A stretch of DNA of 64,000 nucleotides. Source: Siderastrea siderea (lineage: Eukaryota; Cnidaria; Anthozoa; Scleractinia; Rhizangiidae). Made by a program: the position numbers and the translations under genes. The stretch covers positions 21,607,186 through 21,671,185 of the forward strand of contig OZ034968.1 in assembly GCA_964030785.1 (NCBI GenBank). Direction: 5' to 3'. Below are positions 35,283-47,400 of the stretch, one piece after another (positions within the stretch are counted from its first letter, which is position 1; each line of letters begins with the position of its first letter). The notes beneath the pieces were generated by a model. It searched no databases. It was not told the origin of the DNA and saw only the letters and a program-made list of their open reading frames with translations.

Positions 35283-38200
35283 GGTCAGTGTGTGCTCAGT
35301 AGTTTTATAAAACAAATTAAAAAGCCAGTGGCTTGTTTTTCTGTTTATACGAGGGGAACATCTCTCAGTTATGTCAAGTGTACCAACCCCCACCTACTCG
35401 ATCTCTCGATTCGCAAAATAGTTACAGTCAAGAAATATTGAGTAGTCGCCGAGTACATAGATGTAACTGTTGGAAAGAAATTTGATTTCACTTACGAGTA
35501 GTTGTTTACGACGAATCCATTCAGGGGTCTCCACTGTACTTGGTTAATCAGTTAAGTTTCAAGGTTTGGGAATCTATTCCTGTATAAGCAGGGACCCTTG
35601 AATAGACATTTTACGAGTTCTATGCATGTAGTATTCGCCTGAGGCCAAAACAGGGGCGAACGAAAACCTGAAACAATGCATAACGAACATAGCACCCTGC
35701 ATGGTTGGTGAAAGTACATACAGACATACACTAAAAGACAAACAGAAAACAGTGCCACGACTATAATATAAAAGTAGAATGCGTAATACTTTTTTTAATG
35801 CGATAAATGACTTTTTTTTCTCTTTATCGTTCAGCAGGAATCGGCAGGAATCGGCTTGAGTCACAGAGTAAGGAAATGGATGGCCATTAAAATACTCCTG
35901 TGTAGGAAAAGTATTTAACCTTTAAATATAACTGCGGGAAATAAAATGTTGTAAAAACAAGGATGACTATTTTCTTGTGTTCCACAAGCTACAATGAATT
36001 CCTGTTATAATTAGTCTACCTGCCATCGGGCTCCAAGATTGCCCTTGTTTTTCACTGCCATTAGTGTGACCTTGTAGTTCTTCTGCGCATGATTATTCAG
36101 AGGGACTACAAGTACAAATTAATTCAAGTCTATCAGAACGACAAAAGTGCTTCTGAAACGCTGAACAATAATTGATTACTCTCTCTCTTAACAACATACG
36201 TCATAGGTAACTCAATCCACGACCTTTATCAAGCTGGCCTTTGTGTCAGATAAAAGAAACGATTTGGAATGGTTTCATTTTGCTTGTGAGCATTGAAGTC
36301 GAAAAAAAATACTATAAAAATGTTGAACGTGCCAAACAGGCGTTTCACATTTGGGATTGGTCAACATGCGCAGGCGGACGAGTTGACACTAACTGTAAAA
36401 GGCAAAAAGGGCCCGAGGATTACGTTACAATAGGCATCCTCGAGGAAGTGATAGCGACAGTCCGTAATCTCGGTTTTTTTTTCCTCTTGGAGAAGAGTGT
36501 GGCGGGGTAGGGAGGTCAATCCAAAGAAACTGTGGTGCTGCGTCGGCGAGTAATTGAACACAAACATTTGGATTTATCAACTGAGCTGATATGGTAAACT
36601 GACTGGTCAACGTAAAGAGATTCAAAAGCTGACGTTTCGAGCGTTAGCCCTCCCGCAAAGGGCTAACGCTCGAAACGTCAGCTATCTAATTCTTTATGGT
36701 GGCCAATTTACCTTATTAACTCAGTTGATAAATTAGTTTAATCATACAATTTTACACATCCAATGTAATGACCCTTGCTAAAGAAGTCAGCTAACTTTTT
36801 TTCTACCTTATTGCCAATGTAAATCTACTTTTGAGGTCCCACTTTCCATACCAACGTTCCACTCTTATTCCACTTTTATTTAATGTTTTTTTCCTTTTTA
36901 ACAGATAAACCGTATCTTTCTCATTATTGTTTTCATTAGAGAAGAAATTAACCTCTAAGGATGAGAACAACAGGTTTTAGAGAAAACTGCTTAAAATAGG
37001 TCAAAAGTATGAACATGGTGATTAAAAATTTGAAAATGTTTTATTTTCTTACTTTCCCGCTTCTTCTTACTGAAGAAAGAGCGAGTTCCTTCTTTTTTAC
37101 TCTTATGTGAGATTTGGAGCCGTCCCAGTTTTCAAGGCTGAACACATGTGCGTGTTCAGGATTCTTTTTGCTCGACTGAATCCGAGACTCAAGAGGGAAT
37201 GCTCGAATTTCTGTCATTTTTGATCACCAGCCTTATCTTGATGAAAATTATATAACGTTTAACGTGGGCAGTCTTCGTGACTTCTGCTTTTAAGGAGATT
37301 TTGGTCAAAGAGCCAAAAATTGCGACCAAATTACACAGATGACACAAAGACAACTCCTCGTTTAGGTAAATGGAGTTTATACTTCCAAATTGATGGCTAT
37401 ATCTTTCCATTTTGAGAACTGAAATGAATTTCCTGTAACTAGTCTACTAATCCCCTACACCGCTTACAAGTAAGAGTCATGTTCGTGTTGGACCGTTAAT
37501 TTTTCGGGACTTACTGGTGACGAGTTCAACGGGGTTTTACTGTATACCAAACTGGCTCTAATCAAATCAGTATTTCTGACTTTTCACAACTATTTTCTAA
37601 TAAATCTGGCAAAGGTTGACCTGACTTTGAAATTTTAACGAAATGCAGTGTACCCTGAATCAATAAATCTTGCATCTTTCAGTACCAAACCAAAGAACCT
37701 AAATAATGCACACAAGCATTTAGCCGGTATTGGTTCCAAGAGTCTCCATTTATGCACATCAAAATTGCTGAGTTGCAACTCTCCATTACAATAAAAAAGC
37801 CAAACTTTTGAGGGGCTTCATTCAAGATTTCCTTCGTTAAAATAATTTTGTCACAAATATCACATTTCTATTTCTTTTTTATATTCATATTCTATTTTAC
37901 TAAATTTTGCAATTCTTTTCCAGCCTTGTGTGGTTCAAAGTCATTCTTTGTAAGGAAATTACCAAGGCATGCAATAAAAAAATATAAAATTTTGTTTATG
38001 AATGTGAAATGTCTATTCAAAACGCATGTATGTGTAGAAATTATTTTTTTTCAAATTGTAGACTACGAGCAGTCACTAGTCTCCCCAAACCCCCCCCCCC
38101 CCACAGTAGTTTTAGCCGGGGGAGTTCTGTGGGGAGGCTAGATGGTCGGTCGGTCCTTCCTGCTTCACTTTTCAAACTTTCTTAATACTTGTCTGTTTAA

Positions 38201-38467
38201 AACAACAGTATGGGAAACCTAGAGTTGTTGCATTTGGTTTTATCCAAAAAAAAAGAAGGGAAATCTGCGTGAAAAATATTGGTGAGAACTGCTTGGGAAA
38301 GCTCACTTCGGTTCTAGAGGGTTAAGAAAGAAATCTTCGAAACAGAAGAATCATTTTTGGCCCATGACAGGACACAAAGAGGTTAGGGTTGTTTGGGTAA
38401 CTAGAAACACAGTATGATTTTGTTCGGCCACGAGCACGCGGACATAGAACAAGTTCTGTTGCTGATA
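35283..38467. other. Intergenic between astacin-lectin and TBC genes
   Basis: No gene recognised. It contains the 36.6-kb palindrome and, at 38078-38141, a C-rich block bounded by CTAGTCTCCCC and GGGGAGGCTAG. Confidence 0.4.
36627..36684. repeat. Perfect-arm palindrome of a hammerhead-associated Penelope motif
   Basis: AGCTGACGTTTCGAGCGTTA and its complement face each other across a short C-rich loop. The right arm read forward gives GGGCTAACGCTCGAAACGTC, matching stem II and the GAAAC side of hammerheads in Penelope-like elements. The CTGANGA side is missing here. Confidence 0.6.
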
Positions 38468-41400
38468 TTAAGACATTGTCTCAATGTCAACCACTTGAAA
38501 GCAGTCTTCAACAGATTTGCGACAGTACTTGAAAAATAACTCTTCTGCTCGCATGAGAATGATATTCAAGTCCATTTTCATCGATAAACTGCAACACAAC
38601 CAATAAAAACTGAATTAAGAACAATGAATCAATGGTCAGTGGCTAGTTTTGTACAAGAAGACGGAAAGCGCTCGCTCTGATTCGACTGACAGTCTCAAGA
38701 GGACAAGTCGTTTGTGTTAAATTAAGTCGGGAACGAGACTGGACGCAGACTAAATCGTCTAGTTGCAAAATTGGTCCGTCTTAATAAGTAGACAGTCGAC
38801 TAACAAATTTAGGTCTCTTTTACAGCCAAAATGGCGTCCGTTCCTCTTTCACAACAACAAGACTTGTCTCTCTGGAATGGGTGGTTCGTACAAAAGCGTT
38901 GTCCGTCTTTTGGTGTGCAACAATGCTACGGCCGCAGCCTTGTGGCACAGATTGCCCTCGTCTACTTGAAGATGATGGAATTCTCAAAGCGTTTTCTCAA
39001 AAAACGTATCCCTTCAGGGAAGCTTTCAAGCTGTAATTATAACCTTTTAATCCTTTAAGCCTCAATTGTGACAAGCATCTAATTTCTCCTTACAGAATTA
39101 CTACTTGATCAAACATACAGATTATGAGAATAAAGGAAATGATCACCAAAGATGAAAAGTCTTGATTTTTAATCACATTTTCCTGACTAGCAACATAAGA
39201 AATATATGGAGAATAGTGAGGAGTATATGGATGTTTATATTGGGGCTTCAGGGTTAACAATAGTTAAAGCACTTTCAAACACCTCACGATGATCTAATGC
39301 AAACATATATACAGTGTAGAACGGTTTTGCAATCTCCACTGTAGCTAAATTTGGTAGGACAAATTATAAGGAAACACGGCAAGATCTATTGTGAAAGAGG
39401 CACAACTTAACAGTTACTATACAAATTCTTACCTGTGGATAGTATTGTATACTGAAGAAACTTCTGAGCACTTCAATAACTCGTTTCTATATTCCTTTAA
39501 AACAGCCAGGCACACAAACACTTCGAACGAATAGTTTGTGTTCATATCCACAACTTGAACATGAAATTCACCTCCTAGAGCAAATGAATTGCAAAATTAC
39601 AGTTGCATGTACATGTACATTACCATTGGATGCCGAGTAAAGACTAACTCTTGGACTTATTCAAATGTGACGGTCTATGTGTAGCTGCTATGTGCAATCC
39701 ATGCTTCTCTGTTCTAATCTGTCTCGGAACGTTTCACAGGCTAGCTCCTGCAACGCACAGAGAGAGAACTCACTTCTCAGTATACTCTGTAAGTGCTTTC
39801 CGCAAATATTGCAGCAATTTGTTTTGCAGTAATTTTGCCAGTTGCGCAACACATGGCAGTGGTCATTGTTGAAATTCCACCTGAAAGGGGTGCCTTTTTC
39901 CGCTTGTAGGATATGAAAGCTCCAAGGCTGAGAAATATTTTTTTGCTTGAGCATTTTAAGGGGTCGCCGAGATACACCTCAACTGTAAGGGACACCAGCC
40001 AAATCTAAGCACTAAAAAGTGTTGCAAACTTTCGGCAGAACTCAAGAATATGCGAAAGTTTGGAGGCTTCGAGCGCCCAAAAGCTCACGATGATGCACTA
40101 GTTTTGGCTTTCCTTGAGGCATAAAAAAAGGTTTCAATTTTTGTTCCAGGTACACGAAAGGGGTATTATCTTGTTCACAATTGTATATTAAAGGGTAAGG
40201 GTGCACACCTCAGGGCGGAGCTTTAAGATTTGTACTGAAAACACGCCGTTTCGATAATGATTTTTTTTGTGGACGATTTTGCATTTGGCCAAGACCGAAA
40301 GAGTCAACCAGTCCTGTAGTATAATTTTTCAGTTCTAATACAGTGTTCTTGCAACACATTACCATCTCTCTCTAGTTCTTTAGCCCTCTGCCTCTCCCGC
40401 TCTCTTTCAGCTTCCATGGAGGACAACTCAAGATGCTGGCTACTGATGATTTCAAACATTGTTAACGCATCCTCAAATGGAAACTCTCTCTTGAAAGTCA
40501 AAACAAGCCACCTTCCAGGGAAAAGCAAAATAACATTCAGTCAAAAGCATATGAAGCTCCTAATTTTGCTCCACACTTGCAGAATAATTCTAACATAAAT
40601 CTCTATAAAGTGTAGAGCTTGGTTAAGCAGTTAAGCGAGTCTACCGTGTATCTAGACTAGTATTTCTAGATTCACTGAAACGCGAGTTGCTAACATTTAC
40701 TGAGAGCGGTTTTCAATCTAGTGTACTAAACGCAAAACCATTTAGGAATCGTGCTGATCGATTGCAACAGACGCTACCAAAACAATGAGCCAATCAAAAC
40801 TCAAAGCAAATGTGACAGGCGTCATGCGTGGAAGAAGCATACGTGTGAGCAAGCCACAGTTGGTTCAATCTCGTTCCCAGAGGCTGCATTCCTTTTGGTC
40901 AGCACCAAGGATGCATTTCGATCCCGCTGACCGTAAATGCGCGCGGGCTCTGGGAACGAGATTGCAGTTGGTTTTGATGTTATTCATAATTGTTTGAAAA
41001 AATGCGCGCGTTTTTTTTACCAATCACAGCGGCACGCAATAAAGCAAAACCAAACACGCGCAAATAACTTTCGAACTCCTCACGCTGCGCCGTTTCATTG
41101 TCAAGTTTTGGAACCTTCATTTTGGCCCGCACTCTTGCAAAGCTCTAGCAGTTCAGCCCTTTTTCTGTTTTTGCCATCTACAGAAATTTGAATATCCCTT
41201 TCCTTCAGGAACTTTTGTAGCTCTGGACTTTCATACGTTCAAACGCAGCATTTTTTTCTGTCATGTTGACAAAAATTACTATTCCCTCGGCCTCGACTTG
41301 ATGCTATAAAATAGTTACCAGACTTACTCGCACAAAAAATTCGAAACTGGGCTGTTTTTTTAAAAAAAAAAAACAAACACTCTATGACCATTCAAATTGG

Positions 41401-44400
41401 GAAATCTGACCTGTGAACAAACAGCGTATCTCCCATGCCATGAGCTTCAAAGTGATTGTATAGATGCTCATCCATTTTTCGAAGTAATAATCTGACATGT
41501 TCTAGTGGTGAACACAAAGAAAAAAATTGATACACAGCTAAGTGCAGTCATTTCACTTTGATTTTTTTCTGGTTCAGTCCAACGTTTTTCTTTCAAATGG
41601 CAGGTACCAGTTGACGAATTAAAGCAACTTTTGATGCAGGTTTCAGTTTTGCTCACAAGTTGATTTTAATGGTTTTGCCAGCAAATTTAATAATACACTG
41701 GACTTACATGTAAGAACAATCAAGGAGTAGAGTTATCTATTTTCTCTTATTATTCACTTCATTTGTAAATTAACTTGCTGAAATGAGTCCACTTAATTCG
41801 TACTGAACATTGCCTGTAGCACAGCATTTCCAGTGCCATGTGGTTAATTTCTTTCCAACCGGTTAAAAAAATCCAATACTTATTTGAATGTGTAACTTTG
41901 TCCGTTCAGTCATTTACTAAACACCCAACATTTCTGAACCAATAATTAAAGCCAACATCCCTTTTTAATGGCCAAGGGGCTACTGAAACCTTCTCAATCA
42001 CTGCTCAGCAGTCCTTGATATTTTTATCACCAGGGGCTGAGACCTTTATACGGGCGGGGGTATTTTGCAGAATGCAGAATGCAGAATGATGGTCAGCGGT
42101 ATAGAGTGTGAAACAGGTAGGTACATCATATATGGTAAACTGAAAAAGGGTTAGGGTTAGGGTGGGGGGTTTAGGGTTAGGGTCAGGTTAGGCATGTATG
42201 ATATCAGTTTGTCATATATGATGCACCTACCTGTTTCACACTCTATACCGCTGACCGTCATTCTGTGTGTTGTGTTCGTCAAAATACCCCTGCCGCCTTT
42301 ATACAGAGAGCAACATGTTCAGGGAAACTTACTAATTTTGTCCAGCATTCCATCATCAAGAAAGTCTCTCTTGACTGTTTCCATATAATTAGCAAAACAC
42401 CAATATGCTTCGGCTTCAGATCCCAAGACAATTAAAAACCTGCTCAAGATGTCATTCATTCCTTGCACATAACCTACATCTGATAAAGAAATAAAACCAC
42501 GTCATTCTGTATCCCATGTAACTCTGGCCCAACTCAATACCATAAAATGCCACGTTTTTTCTTTTCATTTAATTTAGCGGCAGTGTAGATGTCAATGTAT
42601 GTGTTGCTGTTAATGTAGTATAAAATTGTCAAGTACTGTTAGTGCTGATCAAGTATTGTTTTAATAATTGTCCCCGCCAACAACACATTCAACACAGTCT
42701 GTTTTTGGCCAAGAGAGAAGTTTATTTCCACATCCGAAGACACGAAATATAAATCATGGAACATCAAAAGAAATAAACCTCTCTGCCACCTATCCTGTCG
42801 CTAAGAAACACAGAAACAGGGAGGGTGGGTGGGAGAAAAAAAAATCTACACGAGGTAGAAAACCGATGTGACCGCTACGAGAATGATAGAAACTGAAATA
42901 CAATACGACATACAATCTAAATTAAGTAACGCCTATGAATAGGGGGTGTGTCGCGTGTGGTTGCCAATTAATCTCTTTGAGCGGAAGCGCCCAAAGGAAA
43001 ACAATTAATCTGTAATTAGTGTTTGAGTATACTATTCTAAAGTTGAGTTAAACGTGAAAAGAAACATCATAAGAAAGCTGAGGAAGTATGCAAGAGCTTG
43101 GATCACTCCAGTGACTAAAAGCCCACAATGATCTACTGTTTTCTGCCTATTATTGAGGTATAACAAGCTCCAATTTCTGTTCTAGCTACATGAAAGAGGT
43201 ACCATTTCTTAAGAGCAAAGGTTTGAACCTGGGGGCATAGCCTCCCCATAGGAAACTTTATTGAGTACCCCTGCACCCACCCCGAGGCTAGAAAGGTGCA
43301 TAAGAAGTGTTATCTGGAGTAAGATAACTGTGGTTTTGACATGTTGAATGTTCCATCTTTTCTTATTTCTTCTACGAGCTTAAAATCCACCATCTTTCTT
43401 TATTTATCACCTACAGGGCACTTCAACATTGCTGATCCTAGCAGTATGCAGGACACGCGTCACCACGAACTCAGTAAATATGACCTATGTTTGCCACGAG
43501 TCTCCCAGTAGCTCAGTGGTTAGGGCGCCCGACCGGTGTATGGAAGGAAGGTCATGGGTTCGATTCCCGTCGGGGACTCAGATTTTTTCGTGGTCCCATG
43601 CTCGTGACATGTTGAATATTCCATCTTTTCTTAATTATGGCTTTGTTTTCCAAAATTAACAATTAGACTTTATATAACAGGCTCAATTATGTATATGCAC
43701 ACATTTTGATTGGTTCTCACTTATGATCTATTAGAGGACAGATGCATAGATGATGTCATCATTAAATACTTTTTGTTTCTTTGTTTTATAAAACAAACAG
43801 ATTTCATGTCGCGTGCGTCTGTTCAGTAATAGATCACAAAAGACATCAAAATGTAGTAAGAACATCAGTGACACACTCAGCTGTCGCCTCGTGTGCCACT
43901 TTTTGTTCTTACCACATTTTGATGTCATCTGTGATCTATAACTGAACAGACACATGACAACATGGAATCTATTTGTTAAACACGGCCAAGGCAAAGAGTC
44001 AATGAGGCAAAGCCAAGTTAACTAAACTCAAATAAAACATGGATGAATTGTCTTTAGAATTGCTTGCTTGTCTAATTACATTAAAACAACAAGACACAAA
44101 ATAAAGGTACATGTAGGTCATCTTTCCAAAACACAATTAAAATGAAATTTTACTTTTCAGGGAAATATCATACATGATCATTGTCTACAGAAGTACTGGC
44201 AAATACTGAACACTAAGCAACTAATGGAAAAAAGGACACCCTGTACTTTTAATTTACGCACATGTATCTACAGTAGATCATGTATCTACAGTAGATCATG
44301 TATCTACAGTAGATCATGTACATGTATCTACAGTAGATCATGTATCTACAGTAGATCAGGTATCTACAGTAGATCATGTATCTACAGTAGATCATGTACC

Positions 44401-47400
44401 TACAGTAGATCATGTATCTACAGTAGATCATGTATCTACAGTAGATCATGTATCTACAGTAGATCATGTATCTACAGTAGATCATGTATCTACAGTAGAT
44501 CAGGTATCTACAGTAGATCAGGTATCTACAGTAGATCAGGTATCTACAGTAGATCATGTATCTACAGTAGATCAATGACATATTAAATGACTAATTCTTA
44601 TGCATTACATCTTAAAACATGCACCTTGGTGATAAGCGCTGTATGTGATTAAGATATCCCGAAGAACAAGAAGATTTTGGTTCCCCTTCCCCCTGCAAAG
44701 AAAAACAAAGCAACACATTCAATTGAATAGATCACGATTTGTCTCATTTATGCATGAGATGTTCATTTAGTTGGCCTAGAAGTCTGCAGTTGCCTAGCTA
44801 ATTTGCTTAATTGTAAGTTATGTTTGCATTTGCACATGCATTGCAAACTACAGAACTATAGTTTCATTTCAACCATGAAAATAGGAAATGGCATACATGT
44901 AATTCTAACATGATTGTCTTTTCTGTACAGGACAAGACAAATAGGAAGAAACACTTCTCTTGCCACACATTTTAGCACACACCCTACTGATAAAAAAATT
45001 AATGCTCAAAGGTGGTATACCCAAGCATTTTTATAATGGAAAAGTATGAGACAGTATATTATTGTTCTTGAACAAGCCAATTTATATTTAAAAAAAACAG
45101 TTTAAATGTTTATGACATTTAAAGTTGACATCAAAACCATGCAACTTACTCAAAGTAAACTTGACTTCTGTCTGTTCTAGGTACATCTTTGTCTATAACT
45201 CTGATTGATGAGTATATTTTTCCCATGTCCACTGGCTGTCGATGAGCATGAAGCTGCATGGACCAAAAAGTGAAGCATCAATAGAATAACAAGCTGGTAA
45301 AGTAAATGTGATACTACTAGTTGTTTTGTCTGCTGGCCATGTGAGCCACATGAGACCTGGGGTCAATTTAATAAAACATTTGCAAGTGTAATTTAACCCC
45401 GTGAATAGGCTCCGCAGTGGGGGTAAAGCGCAAAAATAAATCAGCGAGCAATTAGCGAGCCGAGCGTAGACTGGGGAAGAGGATGAGGCAGCAGAGCCTG
45501 TGAGCAAAGGTTTCATGCCACCGTTCCAGGGCAACCGCTACACCCTAGATCCTAGTGCAATCTCATATTGGTCAGATCATTGATTGTTGTCGTGTACCCA
45601 TTTTGCGATGGATTTCCATATCGTGTTCCAAAGCAATTAACATGATGTCTTCACACGAAGGATTTTTTTTATATGCATAAGCTCTTCGAAAAAGCATTGC
45701 GCGATTCTCTTCGGGATTTCAGAAACGCTGCTTGTGCTGTGGAAAAAAAGAAAGGATGTTTTTGGAATTCTTCAAACTGGATTTGGGAAAAATTTGATGT
45801 TCCAAATTCGTTCACACATCATCAAAGTGCCATGTAACTTGGAACGAATGAGTGTCCTGGTACACCATTTGGAAGTTAAGAGGATGTAGAATGTAAAATG
45901 ATTGGAATTCAAGCGACGTTAAATTAATAATTCCAATTTTATGGTGTATTAGCCTGAGTTACCCGAGTGTCGGTTTGTAACACGATACAATTAAACAAAG
46001 CCTTTGTAATTACACAGTGCTATAAACCTCTTACATCAATAAATTCCTTTCTCCTTCTGTTCTCAACTGATTTCTATGTTAAATACGCGATTTGAAAGCA
46101 AAAAACATATAGTTTCCACTGTATACAATGATTTGGAGTTGAAGAGATGTTAACCTAGCATTTATAAATGCATGTTTGATCTGGGTGTTTGACTAGGTTT
46201 TTAGGGTAGTCTAGAACGACTTCCCTACTAAGACGGTTTGTAACACGATTCAAACAACGCTGGTGTATAAACCTTTCAAATCAATTATTTTTTGTCCTTC
46301 TTTTCTCAACCGATTTCTGAGTTTTATATGCTATTTGAAAGGTGAGAGAATGTAGACTCCACTGTACACAATGATTTGGGGTTGAAGAGATGTTAAGTAA
46401 CCCAAATCTTATGGCATCCAACTGAAGACAATTACAATCATCTTGCAGACGATTGATAGACATGTATGACAGGTCAATTACAAGGGGGTGGAATGGAGCG
46501 GTCAATCCTTTGTCAACAGGCTCTCCCCCTTCCCTCCCCCCCTCCTTCCTTCCCCACCCCTTCCCTGTCTCTTCGCTCATTCTCACCCTTTGTTTTCTTT
46601 GCTCTTTCCCCGACCAGACCCGTTCACAGGCCAGATGAGTGCAATTTACAAGTGAATCTATTGTTTTCAACCTCTGATCCAACAACGGCTACACCCCTGG
46701 TGTAACTTCACCATGCAGGTTTGCTGGGCAAGTGGTTAGCACACAAAGCTTAAGACATGAAGTTTGTTACTTTGTGTCTAGTCTACCTTCACTGTCATGA
46801 CACTTTGCTCCTCAGAAAAGAATTGGACTTCAGACAAGACACTGTACATTACTGGGTGGAATTTTGGTGCTGCCTAGTTCTTCAAACCCTCATCTTTTTT
46901 TAGATAAAAAATGCAGTTTTCCGACACACACTTTCAGACTTTGCCTCCAAAATCGATACCATCTTCAGACTATCTGACCACCATGAATGGTTCAATTCCA
47001 TAACCACTTTTAGACCCAAATGGCTCCAACAACATATGCCTTGGGGTGGGACATATTTATTAATTACTTACACAAGGGAGTACCCTGGGGACTATAATAT
47101 TCCCAATCGCCTCATACCAGAGAAAATTGGTACACCCTGGCCAGTGGTGGTCCAACACAATATTAATTAAAATGATCTTTCATTAACAAGTATCTCAAGC
47201 AAACCTTTGCTGTTAAATTAAGAAACACAAGCTGATCCTCTCCCGCTTGTGATATGTCTTGCTCGGCTACTGCCGCAGATAACTGATTTCTTTCGTCGTT
47301 TGCCTGATCATGATTGTTGTGGCTCTGACACTCCCTTAAATACAAAGGTATTGATTCAGGAAGGTCTGGCTCCACTGGAGGCCGACAAGTCTGCATGAGT

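Noticed and set aside
39688..39954. 88-codon minus frame within the TBC gene
   Set aside because: No TBC similarity, and exons 40511-40363 and 39574-39433 already join in phase without it.
44264..44577. CRISPR array
   Set aside because: There are no unique spacers; the units are contiguous.
44224..44586. Long open frames on both strands (120 and 110 codons)
   Set aside because: They only translate the 18-bp near-palindromic minisatellite.
45193..45534. 113-codon minus frame
   Set aside because: Overlaps the TBC exon at 45150-45235 in a different frame; the TBC frame has conserved motifs and matching phases.
46281..46685. 134-codon minus frame with Arg/Gly-rich stretch
   Set aside because: Comes from a pyrimidine-rich tract and duplicated repeat.
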